A stretch of 64,000 bases of DNA from Cognatilysobacter terrigena (GTDB taxonomy: Bacteria > Pseudomonadota > Gammaproteobacteria > Xanthomonadales > Xanthomonadaceae): assembly GCF_004361065.1 (NCBI RefSeq), contig NZ_SELT01000007.1, positions 53,064 to 117,063 on the forward strand. The letters are read 5' to 3'. Made by a program: the position numbers and the translations under genes. Shown piece after piece: positions 43,825-56,947 of the stretch. The stretch's first letter is position 1; each line of letters begins with the position of its first letter. The notes under the pieces are model-generated. The model did not search any database, was not told the origin of the DNA, and worked only from the letters and a program-made list of their open reading frames with translations.

Positions 43825-45429
43825 ATGTCGGCAGTGCTGATGGAGACGGGCGAGGGCGTAGGCGGCGTCGAGGTCCTACGTCAGGTCGAGGGACAGGACC
43901 GTCTGCTCACGCCGGCCGCGCTGGCCTTCCTCGCCGGGCTGCACCGCCGCTTCGAGGGCGAACGCCAGCGCCGCCTGGCCGCCCGCCGCGTCCGCCAGGC
44001 CGCCTTCGACGCCGGCGCGCTGCCCGATTTCCGCCCCGACACCGCCGCGATCCGCGCCGCCGACTGGCGCGTCGCCCCGCTGCCGAACGCGCTGCAGGAC
44101 CGCCGCGTCGAGATCACCGGGCCGGTCGATCCGAAGATGGTGATCAACGCGCTCAACTCGGGTGCCAAGGTCTACATGGCCGACTTCGAGGATTCGACGT
44201 CGCCGACCTGGGGCAACCTGGTGCAGGGCCAGCAGGCGCTGCGCGCCGCGATCGCCGGCACCCTCGAGTTCACCGCACCCAACGGCAAGCACTACGCGCT
44301 GCGCCCGTTCGCCGAGCAGGCGGTGCTGATGGTCCGCCCGCGGGGCTGGCACCTCGACGAGAAGCACGTGGCCGTCGACGGCGTGCCGATGTCCGGCAGC
44401 CTGTTCGACGCCGGCCTGTTCGCCTTCCACAACGCGCACGCTTTGGCTGCGAAGGACCGCGGCCCCTTCTTCTACCTGCCCAAGCTGCAGTCCATGGAGG
44501 AAGCGCAGCTCTGGGCCGACGTGTTCGCCCACGTCGAGCGCGAGCTCAAGCTGCCGCACGGTCAGATCAAGGTGACGGTGCTGATCGAGACGCTGCCGGC
44601 CGCGTTCGAGATGGACGAGATCCTCTACGCGCTGCGCGATCGCATCGCCGGCCTGAACTGCGGCCGCTGGGATTACGTCTCCTCCTACATCAAGACCTTC
44701 CGCCGTCATCGCGACAAGGTGCTGCCCGAGCGCGGCCAGGTGACGATGACGCAGCCCTTCCTGCGCGCGTATTCCGAGCTGCTGATCCAGACCTGCCACC
44801 GCCGCGGCGCGCATGCGATGGGCGGCATGGCTGCGCAGATCCCGATTTCGACCGACGCCGCCGCCAACGACGCGGCCCTCGCCAAGGTGCGTGCCGACAA
44901 GCTGCGCGAAGTCACTGCCGGCCACGACGGCACGTGGGTCGCGCATCCGGCACTGGTTCCGCTGGCGCAGGCCGTGTTCGACGAACGCATGCCCGGCGCG
45001 CACCAGGAACACCTGCTGCGCGAGGACGTGCTGGTCACGCGCGACGATCTCGTCACTCCGTCGATCGGTTCGATCACGCGCGCCGGCTTCGAAGGCAACG
45101 TCGAAGTCTGCGTGCGCTACCTCGCCGCGTGGCTCGACGGCAACGGCTGCGTGCCCATCCACTGGCTGATGGAAGACGCCGCCACCGCCGAGATCGCGCG
45201 CGCGCAACTCTGGCAGTGGCTGCACGCCGGCGACCTGCATCTCGACGACGGCACGCCCGTCGACGATACCCTGTTCGAGCGCGCGCTGATGACGCTGCCG
45301 CGCCTTGCCGCCACCGACATTCCCGGCGCCAGCCGCATCAACGAGGCGATCGGCCTGCTCGACCGCCTCACGCACAGCGATGAACTCGAGGACTTCCTGA
45401 CGCTGCCCGCGTACCGGCGCCTCGACTGA
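43825..45429 (+). CDS. aceB: Malate synthase A
   Basis: Condenses glyoxylate with acetyl-CoA to malate, the second step of the glyoxylate shunt. The 534-aa length is that of isoform A. Conserved segments include [19 protein letters not shown] with acidic catalytic residues, [20 protein letters not shown], and [18 protein letters not shown] just before the ATG at 43825 is a good ribosome-binding site. aceA follows 95 nt downstream, and the LysR regulator is divergent. Confidence 0.96.
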   Translation: MSAVLMETGEGVGGVEVLRQVEGQDRLLTPAALAFLAGLHRRFEGERQRRLAARRVRQAAFDAGALPDFRPDTAAIRAADWRVAPLPNALQDRRVEITGPVDPKMVINALNSGAKVYMADFEDSTSPTWGNLVQGQQALRAAIAGTLEFTAPNGKHYALRPFAEQAVLMVRPRGWHLDEKHVAVDGVPMSGSLFDAGLFAFHNAHALAAKDRGPFFYLPKLQSMEEAQLWADVFAHVERELKLPHGQIKVTVLIETLPAAFEMDEILYALRDRIAGLNCGRWDYVSSYIKTFRRHRDKVLPERGQVTMTQPFLRAYSELLIQTCHRRGAHAMGGMAAQIPISTDAAANDAALAKVRADKLREVTAGHDGTWVAHPALVPLAQAVFDERMPGAHQEHLLREDVLVTRDDLVTPSIGSITRAGFEGNVEVCVRYLAAWLDGNGCVPIHWLMEDAATAEIARAQLWQWLHAGDLHLDDGTPVDDTLFERALMTLPRLAATDIPGASRINEAIGLLDRLTHSDELEDFLTLPAYRRLD

Positions 45430-45457
45430 GTTTCCCGACAACCCGCGTTGACCCCGA

Positions 45458-45476
45458 CCGTCCGCAACGTGGACGG
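45458..45476 (+). other. Small hairpin between aceB and aceA
   Basis: CCGTCC and GGACGG pair around a 7-nt loop. There is no T-tract. It may stabilise processed aceB mRNA or attenuate read-through to aceA. A competing CGTTG/CAACG pairing overlaps it. Confidence 0.25.
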
Positions 45477-45524
45477 AACGGCCCTGCTTTGCCCACGACA
45501 CGACACGAAGACAGGAGATCCGCC

Positions 45525-46838
<1,314 letters not shown>

Positions 46839-46847
46839 CGCACAACA

Positions 46848-46879
46848 GCGACCACGGCGCTTCGACTCGCCGTGGTCGC
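46848..46879 (+). terminator. Strong hairpin after aceA, possible terminator
   Basis: A perfect 12-bp stem (GCGACCACGGCG against CGCCGTGGTCGC) with an 8-nt loop begins 10 nt after the aceA stop. The downstream sequence is only weakly T-rich (GGTCTTCTCC), so it may terminate poorly or protect the 3' end. Confidence 0.6.
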
Positions 46880-47049
46880 ACGGTCTTCTCCGCGTTCGCC
46901 CGTAGAGCAGCCGACTCCTTATCAGCCTCTTGCCTGAACGAAAGTGGGACCGGGCGGTGCTAACGGCACAGGTGACAGGCGGTCGAGGTCGCTTAGACTG
47001 CCCGCCACCGGGCCGAGGCGGCGCCGGGTATCCAGGGCAGAGGACGACA

Positions 47050-47505
47050 ATGAAGAGGACATTCACGCTGCTGCTGGCGGCCGCGCTGTTCGCGTCGAAC
47101 GTTTACGCGACCACGCCTGCACCCGCAACGCTCCAGATCGATGCGATCGTTGCTCAGCAGACGCAGATCCGCGAAGAAGTGCTCGCGGGGAGCGGCCGCT
47201 ACAAGGACATGCCGAAGTCGACGAAGGACGAGTTGCTCGCCAAGCAGGCCGCGCTGCTGAAGATGCTCGACGGCAAGCGCGATACCGGCGAGCTGACCAA
47301 GGAGCAGCGCCTGGAGGCGTTCAATACGCTCGAATGGATCGAGGCGACGATCAACAAGGATCAAGGCGAGCGGATGATCTGTCAGCGGGAGCGGAAGACG
47401 GGGAGTTTGCGCGTCACCACCGTGTGCAAAACGCAGCGCCAGATCAACGAAGAGCATGAGCGTGCGCGACGCCAGTCGGAAGGCTCGATGGCTTCGGACA
47501 TCTAA
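47050..47505 (+). CDS. Exported protein of unknown function
   Basis: A 151-aa precursor with a signal peptide (MKRTFTLLLAAALFASNVYA). The mature part is charged and mainly helical (IVAQQTQIREEVLAGSGRYK; DELLAKQAALLKMLDGKRDT; FNTLEWIEATINK), with two Cys (CQRERKTG, TVCKTQRQ) spaced for a possible disulfide. I do not recognise a family with certainty. The ATG at 47050 fits the signal peptide; the longer frame from 46930 does not. A promoter-like TTAGACT lies about 50 nt upstream. Confidence 0.66.
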   Translation: MKRTFTLLLAAALFASNVYATTPAPATLQIDAIVAQQTQIREEVLAGSGRYKDMPKSTKDELLAKQAALLKMLDGKRDTGELTKEQRLEAFNTLEWIEATINKDQGERMICQRERKTGSLRVTTVCKTQRQINEEHERARRQSEGSMASDI

Positions 47506-47525
47506 GCGTCACCGTAGTGAATCGA

Positions 47526-47548
47526 AAGCGCCGGCATGTCCGGCGCTT
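47526..47548. terminator. Hairpin between convergent genes, probable terminator
   Basis: AAGCGCCGG pairs with CCGGCGCTT (9 bp, 5-nt loop), 20 nt after the stop of the exported-protein gene and facing comM. T-tract is weak (TCTCGTTGG). Confidence 0.6.
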
Positions 47549-47613
47549 CTCGTTGGTGCTGAACGCCACGCCAAGGTGGTCCTCGCGTGCCGTGAAGCGT
47601 CGTCTGCAACAGG

Positions 47614-50131
<2,518 letters not shown>

Positions 50132-50143
50132 CGCGCGACGCGC

Positions 50144-52018
50144 TCAGGTGGTGCGGACGCAGTTCCGGCCGGCCGCCTTCGCCTGGTAAAGCGCCTGGTC
50201 GGCGCGCGCGACGAGATCGGCAAGCCCGGCGTCGCGCGGCGCGAGCGCGGTGACGCCGACGCTGATCGTCACCTTCAACGCCGGCGCGATGTCGCGGAAG
50301 TTCAGCGCTTCGACGTTCGCGCGCAGGCGCTCGGCGACCTGACGCGCCGCGTCGATCGTCGTGTCCGGCAGCAGCACGACGAATTCCTCGCCGCCCATGC
50401 GGCCGATCTCGTCGAACTGGCGCAGCGTGTGCTGGCAGGTTTCGGCGACGCGCGCGATGACCTGGTCGCCGATGAGATGGCCATGCGCGTCGTTGATCGC
50501 CTTGAAGCCGTCGATGTCGAACGCGATCACGCACAGCGGGCGATCGTCGGCGCGGGATTGCGCGACCGCATCGGCACCGATGAGTTCGATGCGACGGCGA
50601 TTGGCGACGCCGGTGAGTTCGTCGGTCGACGCGAGCACGCGCAGCCGGCGCGTGCGCACGATCTGGCGGCCGACGATGAGGCCGAGCACCGCGATCAGCG
50701 CGACGCCCAGGGCGATGGCGATGCGCTGCCAGCGACGCGCCTTCAGCAGCGCCTGCACGTCCTGCTCGCGCATCGACTTCTCGGTGCGCAGTCGCTGGTT
50801 CTCGAAGTCGCGCTGCGCGGCGTCGGTCTGCTGGCGCAGCATCAGCGTGCGCTGCTCGGCGCGCGCGGCGAGGCGCTTCTCGCGCAGCGCGAGGTAGCGC
50901 TTGTAGTCGGCGAGCGCGGCCGTCGCATTGCCCGTGCGCTCGTACAGCGCCGCGCGATGCGGATACATCATCTCGAGGTAGCGGTCGTTCTGGTCCGACT
51001 GCAGGATTTTCTCGGCGGTCGCATACAGCGCGAGCGCCTGCTGCGTCTGGCCGAGCCCGGCGCGTGCGCGCGCTTCGATCACCGCGACCATGCCGGCATC
51101 GCCCTGGTCGCCGGTGCTCGCATAGCCGGCCTTCGCGGCCTGCAGCGTCGACAGCGCCTGCGCGTAGCGGCCGAGTTCGACCTGCGCGGACGCGAGGCCG
51201 AGTTGCGTGCCCGAGAGCAGCGAGGTGTCGAGGCGCAGCCGCGCGATGCGCACGGCTTCCTCGAACTGCGGCAGCGCGAGGTCGGCGCGGCCGAGATCCT
51301 GGTACAGGAAGCCCATCTGCACCGCGACGACCGCGAGACTCGGCCAGTCTTCGTGCTTCTTGGCGATCTCGCGGCTGCGCTCGAGGTATTCGCGCGCCTT
51401 CTGCGACTCGCCCATGCGGCGATACGCGACCGCGATGTTCTGCAGATTGCCTTCCGAGCGCTCGGCCTGGTGCGCGCCGTCGTACAGGCGCTGCGCGGCC
51501 ATGAAGTCCATCAGCGCTTCGGCGTGCCGCCCGATGTACGAATACGTGTTGCCGCGCAGGACGAGGCCGTCACCGACCAGCGCCGGATGTTCGGACCGAC
51601 GTGCGAGTTCGATGCCGCGCGTGTATAGCGGCAGCGCGGCCTGCACCTGGCCGAGCATCTCCTGCACGGAGGCTTCGCAGAGCTGGAAGCGCGCTTCGAC
51701 TTCCGCATCGCCCAGCGCCTTGGACGCGGCGAGGCCCTGCTGCGCATACGCCAGCGCCGCGCGCACGTCTTCCGGCGACTGGAAGCATTCGGTGGATTCG
51801 TAGAGCAGCTCGCGACGACGATCGCCCGGCGGGACCAGCGCACGCAGTCGCGCGACTTCCGCCTTCGCGGCTTCCGGCGTCGCCGGATTCAGGCGCTCGC
51901 TGTCGAGCTGCTCGAACAGCTTGTCGAACGCGGCCGCGCGGTCGTCCTGCGCAAACGCCGACGTCGCCGTCAAGGCGGCGAGCGTCAGGGCGAGGAGCGA
52001 CGCGCGGGTTCGGGGCAT
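50144..52018 (-). CDS. TPR-containing diguanylate cyclase (active-looking GGEEF)
   Basis: A 624-aa protein. A signal peptide (MPRTRASLLALTLAALTATSAFA) leads to about 400 residues of TPR-like helical repeats in the periplasm. A coiled coil and one membrane helix (IAIALGVALIAVLGLIVG) follow, then a cytoplasmic GGDEF domain. The active site reads GGEEF, and an I-site RxxD (RQFD) stands exactly 5 residues before it, so c-di-GMP synthesis with product inhibition is expected. It lies 12 nt from the glnB stop, convergently. A paralogue of the same design is encoded at 52984-54861, with speE between them. Confidence 0.9.
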   Translation of the reverse strand: MPRTRASLLALTLAALTATSAFAQDDRAAAFDKLFEQLDSERLNPATPEAAKAEVARLRALVPPGDRRRELLYESTECFQSPEDVRAALAYAQQGLAASKALGDAEVEARFQLCEASVQEMLGQVQAALPLYTRGIELARRSEHPALVGDGLVLRGNTYSYIGRHAEALMDFMAAQRLYDGAHQAERSEGNLQNIAVAYRRMGESQKAREYLERSREIAKKHEDWPSLAVVAVQMGFLYQDLGRADLALPQFEEAVRIARLRLDTSLLSGTQLGLASAQVELGRYAQALSTLQAAKAGYASTGDQGDAGMVAVIEARARAGLGQTQQALALYATAEKILQSDQNDRYLEMMYPHRAALYERTGNATAALADYKRYLALREKRLAARAEQRTLMLRQQTDAAQRDFENQRLRTEKSMREQDVQALLKARRWQRIAIALGVALIAVLGLIVGRQIVRTRRLRVLASTDELTGVANRRRIELIGADAVAQSRADDRPLCVIAFDIDGFKAINDAHGHLIGDQVIARVAETCQHTLRQFDEIGRMGGEEFVVLLPDTTIDAARQVAERLRANVEALNFRDIAPALKVTISVGVTALAPRDAGLADLVARADQALYQAKAAGRNCVRTT

Positions 52019-52070
52019 CGGAAGGGTCGAGCGCGCCTCGGACGTGGGTGACGGCCCGAGGCGGCGCGGC

Positions 52071-52919
52071 TCAGGCGTCCAGAGCTTCGGCGACGAACGG
52101 CGGGGTCGCCAATGCCCCACGATGGATATCGGCGCTGTAGTACTTGGTCTTGAGACCACTGTCACGCGCGGCCTGCTCGCGGAAGTCGAACCCGCCCGAC
52201 TTGCGCGCCAGCGTGCAGCTCCACCAGCCCGTCGGATAGCAGGGCTGCGGGAACGGCAGCGTCTTGAAGGACGCGAAGCCCGCCTTGCCCATTTCCGCAC
52301 GCATCGAACGGATCAGGTCGAGCAGCGCTAGCGGCGACTCGGACTGCTGCACGAGGATGCCGTCGTCCTTCAGCGCGCGGAAGCAGGACTCGTAGAAGGC
52401 CTTGTTGAACAGGCCTTCCGCCGGGCCGACCGGATCGGTGGAATCGACGATCACGATGTCGACGCTGCCCGGCGCGCAGTTCTTCATGTAGGCGACGCCG
52501 TCGTCGAACAGCAGTTCGGCGCGCGGGTCGTTGTTCGAATCGCAGAGCTCCGGGAACCACTTCTCGGCCATGCGCGTGACCTGCTCGTCGATGTCGCACT
52601 GCGTGGCCGACTCGACGCCCTTGTGCTTGAGCACTTCGCGCAGCGTGCCGCAGTCGCCGCCGCCGATGATGACGACGCGCTTCGGGTTCGGATGCGTGAA
52701 CAGCGCCGGGTGCGACATCATCTCGTGATAGAGGAAGTTGTCGCGGGTGGTGAGCATCACCGCGCCGTCGATGAGCATGAGGTTGCCCCAGTCCGTCGTC
52801 TCGAAGATCTCGATCTTCTGGAACGGGCTCTGCACCTCGTCGAGCTTGCGCGTGACGCGGTAACCAATCGCCGAGCCGGTGTGCTCGAAGTTCTCGTACT
52901 GCCAGGTGGGTTCGCTCAT
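52071..52919 (-). CDS. speE: Spermidine synthase
   Basis: Transfers aminopropyl from decarboxylated SAM to putrescine. The 282-aa length and the motifs QSPFQKIEIFET, LMLIDGAVMLTTRDNFLYHE, VVIIGGGDCGTLREVLKHKG (dcSAM site) and IVDSTDPVGPAEGLF are those of SpeE. The ATG at 52919 is chosen; one at 52931 is also possible. It lies between two GGDEF genes on the same strand, and speA, the source of agmatine for putrescine, is 2.1 kb away. Confidence 0.95.
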   Translation of the reverse strand: MSEPTWQYENFEHTGSAIGYRVTRKLDEVQSPFQKIEIFETTDWGNLMLIDGAVMLTTRDNFLYHEMMSHPALFTHPNPKRVVIIGGGDCGTLREVLKHKGVESATQCDIDEQVTRMAEKWFPELCDSNNDPRAELLFDDGVAYMKNCAPGSVDIVIVDSTDPVGPAEGLFNKAFYESCFRALKDDGILVQQSESPLALLDLIRSMRAEMGKAGFASFKTLPFPQPCYPTGWWSCTLARKSGGFDFREQAARDSGLKTKYYSADIHRGALATPPFVAEALDA

Positions 52920-52983
52920 GGCGTTCTGCATCTCGGGCCGGAATCCGGCAAACACCCGAGTGTAGCGGACGCGGCCTCGACGC

Positions 52984-54861
52984 TCAGTCGGCCATGCACA
53001 CGCGATCGCGACCGGCGCTCTTGGCGCGGTAGAGCGCGGCGTCGGCGCGGCCGATCAGGTCGTCGATGCGGTCGTCGCCGGCGGTCGACGTGGCGACGCC
53101 GGCGCTGGTGCGCACCGCGAGGCCCGGCGCCAGCTGGCTGATGTCGAGCTGCGCCACCGCGCCGCGCAGCTTTTCGGCGATGCGTGCGGCGTCGTCGCGG
53201 CGGGTGCCGGGCAGGATGGCGACGAAGTCCTCGCCGCCGGTGCGGCCGAGGCGTTCCTGCGGGCGCAGGGCGTCGACCAGCGCGCGGCTGGCGTGAACCA
53301 GCACGATGTCGCCGATGGCGTGGCCGTGCTCGTCGTTCACGCGCTTGAAGTGGTCGAGGTCGAGCAGGACGACGCTGACGGGGCGCCCGTCGGCCTGTGC
53401 GCTGGCGAATGCGTCCTCCGCGAGCCGGCGCAGCCCGCGGCGGTTGGCGATGCCAGTCAGCGGGTCGGTCAGCGCGAGCACGCGCAGGCGGCGGGACTCG
53501 CGCGCCTGCTGCACGGCGAGCGCCGCGAGGGCCGCGAGCAGCGCCATGCCGAGGCCGAGCACCGTCCAGCGCCAGGGCCGCTGGCGTTCCAGCGCGCGGA
53601 TCTGCTGCTCGCTGGCGCGGCGATCGAGGTCCAGGCGGGCGTGCTCGAGCGCGCGGCGGCCGGCGTCGAAGCGCAGGCGTGCGAACTGCACCTGCTGGTC
53701 GTCCGCCGAGGCCTGCAGCCGCTTGTCGAGATCGATGTAGGCGCGCAGGTCGGCCAGTGCGGCGGAGCGGTCGCCGAGCGCTTCCTCGCTATCCGCGCGG
53801 GCGCGATGCAGCAGTGCGAGGTAGCGCGTGGTCTGCTGGCTGCGCATCAGCGGCTCGGCGCGGTCGAAGGCGGCGATGGCCGCCCGTGGCTGGCCCAACG
53901 CCGCCAGGGCGCGGCCCTCGGCCTCGTCCAGCATCGGCTCGTGGCCGGCGATGTCGCCGACGGCCAGCTCGCGCCGCGCGGCCGCGACCGCCGCCAGCGC
54001 ACGCTCGGGCGCCTTGGCGGCGAGCCAGCCGTTGGCGAGGCCCAGCTGCGCGTAGCCCCGGTCGATCGCATCGGACCGGCGGGCGACCTCGAGTGCCGCC
54101 TCGAACTTCGCGACCGCCTCTCGAGCGCGGCCCTGCTCTTCGTAGGCATAGCCCTGCTGCATCAGCGCGGCGTACAGGTCCGGCACGCTGTCGATGCGGC
54201 GCGCGTAGGTCTCGGTGTCGCGCAGGTAGCCCATCGCGTCGCGATAGAGGCCCATGCGGCGGTAGGCCATGCCGATGTTGAGCAGGTTGGTCTCGGAACG
54301 ACGCGCGAGGTGGGCGCGGTCGAACACCGCCTGCGCGGCGAGGAAGTCCTGCAGGCCGCGGGCGTGGTCGCCCTGCAGCGAGGCGATGCCGCCTCGATAC
54401 GTGTAGCCGTCGCCGAGCAGGCGCGCGTCCTCGGCGCGTGCGGCCAGCGCGAGACCGCGGTCGTACGCACGGCGCGCCGCGGCCGGGTCGGTCGCCTCCA
54501 GCGCGAAGCCCTCGCAGTAGGTGAAGCGCGTTTCGGCCTCGACGTCGCCCGCGCGCTGCGCCTCGGCGAACTCCTGGCGCGCGTAGGCGACGCCGGCGCG
54601 GCTGTCCTTCACGAAGCTCACGTCGCAGACGACGCTGCGGTAGCGGCGCGCACGCCGCGCGTCGCCGGGCGGCAGCGCGGCGCGCAGGCGGGCCAGTGCG
54701 CTCGCGATCTGGGCGTCGTCGTCGACCGGGACTTCGCCGTCGTCGATCTGCAGGAACAGGCGATCGAACGCGGCCGCGGACGGCGCCGCATGCGCGCCCG
54801 CCACGACGGCTAGCATCGCGGCAGCGAGCAGGGCGGGGAGGAGCGGTCGGCGCACGGGCAA
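52984..54861 (-). CDS. Second TPR-containing GGDEF protein (variant GGEDF)
   Basis: A 625-aa paralogue of the protein at 50144-52018: signal peptide (PLLPALLAAAMLAVVAGAHA), TPR-like repeats, one membrane helix (VLGLGMALLAALAALAVQQA) and a C-terminal GGDEF-type domain. The signature here is GGEDF rather than GG[D/E]EF, and the I-site position reads RPQE instead of RxxD, so activity is uncertain and product inhibition is probably lost. There is no ATG near the start; the TTG at 54861 or the GTG at 54855 must be used, and neither has a clear Shine-Dalgarno. Confidence 0.85.
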   Translation of the reverse strand: MPVRRPLLPALLAAAMLAVVAGAHAAPSAAAFDRLFLQIDDGEVPVDDDAQIASALARLRAALPPGDARRARRYRSVVCDVSFVKDSRAGVAYARQEFAEAQRAGDVEAETRFTYCEGFALEATDPAAARRAYDRGLALAARAEDARLLGDGYTYRGGIASLQGDHARGLQDFLAAQAVFDRAHLARRSETNLLNIGMAYRRMGLYRDAMGYLRDTETYARRIDSVPDLYAALMQQGYAYEEQGRAREAVAKFEAALEVARRSDAIDRGYAQLGLANGWLAAKAPERALAAVAAARRELAVGDIAGHEPMLDEAEGRALAALGQPRAAIAAFDRAEPLMRSQQTTRYLALLHRARADSEEALGDRSAALADLRAYIDLDKRLQASADDQQVQFARLRFDAGRRALEHARLDLDRRASEQQIRALERQRPWRWTVLGLGMALLAALAALAVQQARESRRLRVLALTDPLTGIANRRGLRRLAEDAFASAQADGRPVSVVLLDLDHFKRVNDEHGHAIGDIVLVHASRALVDALRPQERLGRTGGEDFVAILPGTRRDDAARIAEKLRGAVAQLDISQLAPGLAVRTSAGVATSTAGDDRIDDLIGRADAALYRAKSAGRDRVCMAD

Positions 54862-54999
54862 GGAGTCGAGCGTAGCGGAGGGCTGCGCCGTCCGTGCGCC
54901 AGTGCCGATTGTGCGTCAGCTGCCGTCAGGGCGGGGCAGGCGGCCATGCCGCCCGATTGCCATACCGCCGCAATCGGCAACCGGTCACGCTTGTGGCCC

Positions 55000-55005
55000 T
55001 AGAAT
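55000..55005 (+). promoter_or_regulatory. Putative -10 element (TAGAAT) of speA
   Basis: TAGAAT lies 28 nt before the ATG at 55034, giving a leader of about 22 nt. Confidence 0.4.
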
Positions 55006-55033
55006 GCGCGCCTTCCTCGCTGGGGTGCGCCCG

Positions 55034-56947
55034 ATGTCCGACTGGTCGACCGACCTGGCCCGCAAGACCTATTCGATCCCGTACTGGTCGGAAGGCTATT
55101 ACGACGTCGATGCCGCGGGCCGCGTCAGCGTGCATCCGCAGGGCGCGAACGGACCGTCGATCGCACTCGCCGAGGCGGTCGACCGCGCGCTCGACGGCGG
55201 CGTGCAGCTGCCCCTGCTCGTGCGCTTCCCGCAAATCCTCTCCGACCGCCTGCGCAAGCTGCAGGATGCGTTCGCCTGGGCGATCAACGAGACCGGCTAC
55301 GGCGGCGGTTACACCGCGGTCTATCCGATCAAGGTCAACCAGCACCAGTCGGTCGCGGGCACGCTCGCGTCGAACGTCGGCGAAGGTTTCGGGCTCGAGG
55401 CCGGCAGCAAGCCGGAGCTGATGGCGGTGATGGCGCTGTCGCGCCCCGGCGGCCTCATCGTCTGCAACGGCTACAAGGACCGCGAGTACATCCGCCTCGC
55501 GCTCATCGGCCGCAAGCTCGGGCTCGAGACGTACATCGTCGTCGAAAAGCCGTCGGAACTGCAGCTCGTCATCGAGGAAGCCGAAGCGCTGGGCGTGAAG
55601 CCGGGCCTCGGCGTGCGCATGCGCCTCGCGAATCTCGGCGCCGGCAAGTGGCAGAACAGCGGCGGCGACAAGGCGAAGTTCGGCCTCTCGCCGCGCCAGG
55701 TGCTCGATCTCTGGAAGCGCCTGCGCGATGCCGGCATGGGCGACTGCCTCGGCCTGCTGCACTTCCACATGGGCTCGCAGATCTCGAACGTGCGCGACAT
55801 CGCCAACGGCATGCGCGAGGCGGTGCGTTACTTCATCGAGCTCTCGCGCCTCGGCGCGAAGGTGCAGTACATGGACGTGGGCGGCGGCCTCGGCATCGAC
55901 TACGAAGGCACGCGTTCGCGCAGTTACTACTCGATCAATTACGGCGTGCGGCAGTACGCGCTGAACATCGTGCAGCCGCTCGCGGACGCCTGCGAAGAGC
56001 ACGGCCTGACGCCGCCGCGCATCGTCACCGAATGCGGCCGCGCGATGACGGCGCACCACGCGGTGCTCGTCACGAACGTGTCGGAAGTCGAGCGCGCGCC
56101 CGAAGGCCGCGTGCCGGATGCGCACGACGACGAGCCGCTGGTGATCCGTCACCTGCGCAGCGTGCACGCCGAGTTGCAGACGCGCCCGGCCGTCGAACTG
56201 TTCCACGAGGCCACGCACTACCACGCCGAAGGCCTGGAGGCGTACACGACGGGGCAGATCGATCTCGTGCACCGCGCGCGCATCGACGATCTCTACTACG
56301 CCATCCTCAACGGCGTGCGTGCGCGCCTGTCGCCGACGGAGAAGACGCAGCGCGAAGTGCTCGACGAACTCGACGAGCGCCTGGTCGACAAGTACTTCGT
56401 CAACTTCAGCGTGTTCGAGTCGATGCCCGACGTCTGGGCGATCCAGCAGGTGTTCCCGATCGCGCCGATCGAGCGGCTCAACGAAGCGCCGACGCGACGC
56501 GGCGTCATCGCCGACCTCACCTGTGACTCCGATGGCCGCATCGACACCTACGTCGAGAACGAGACGCTGTCGACGTCGATGCCGGTGCATGCGCCGAATC
56601 CGGGCGAGGTCTATCGCATCGGCTTCTTCCTGGTCGGCGCGTACCAGGAAATCCTCGGCGACATCCACAACCTCTTCGGCGATACGGACGCCGTGGCGGT
56701 GAACGTCGACGCCGACGGCTTCCAGTTCGTCCAGCAGCGCCGCGGCGACACGATCGACGTGATGCTGGACTACGTCGGGTACGATATCGCCCAGCTCCGG
56801 CAGGCCTATCGCGACAAGGTCGCGGCCGCCGGGCTCGCCGCCGACGAAACGCTGCGGCTCAACGAGGCACTCGAAGCAGGCCTCACCGGCTACACCTATC
56901 TGGACGACGCGCCGTTCGACTTACGGCGCGCAGGGAACGAACCATGA
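55034..56947 (+). CDS. speA: Biosynthetic arginine decarboxylase
   Basis: A 637-aa PLP enzyme making agmatine from arginine, the first step toward putrescine. The PLP lysine lies in YPIKVNQHQSVAG (about residue 103); GLLHFHMGSQISN and YMDVGGGLGIDYEG are the glycine-rich phosphate-site motifs of fold-III decarboxylases. Start at 55034 (MSDWSTDLARKTYSI), which begins with the conserved Trp-Ser region; the open frame upstream is not family-like. It is coupled to the next dehydrogenase gene by an ATGA overlap. Confidence 0.95.
   Translation: MSDWSTDLARKTYSIPYWSEGYYDVDAAGRVSVHPQGANGPSIALAEAVDRALDGGVQLPLLVRFPQILSDRLRKLQDAFAWAINETGYGGGYTAVYPIKVNQHQSVAGTLASNVGEGFGLEAGSKPELMAVMALSRPGGLIVCNGYKDREYIRLALIGRKLGLETYIVVEKPSELQLVIEEAEALGVKPGLGVRMRLANLGAGKWQNSGGDKAKFGLSPRQVLDLWKRLRDAGMGDCLGLLHFHMGSQISNVRDIANGMREAVRYFIELSRLGAKVQYMDVGGGLGIDYEGTRSRSYYSINYGVRQYALNIVQPLADACEEHGLTPPRIVTECGRAMTAHHAVLVTNVSEVERAPEGRVPDAHDDEPLVIRHLRSVHAELQTRPAVELFHEATHYHAEGLEAYTTGQIDLVHRARIDDLYYAILNGVRARLSPTEKTQREVLDELDERLVDKYFVNFSVFESMPDVWAIQQVFPIAPIERLNEAPTRRGVIADLTCDSDGRIDTYVENETLSTSMPVHAPNPGEVYRIGFFLVGAYQEILGDIHNLFGDTDAVAVNVDADGFQFVQQRRGDTIDVMLDYVGYDIAQLRQAYRDKVAAAGLAADETLRLNEALEAGLTGYTYLDDAPFDLRRAGNEP

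Noticed and set aside
46930..47049. Longer start for the exported protein after aceA
   Set aside because: The extra 40 residues would hide the signal peptide that begins at 47050.
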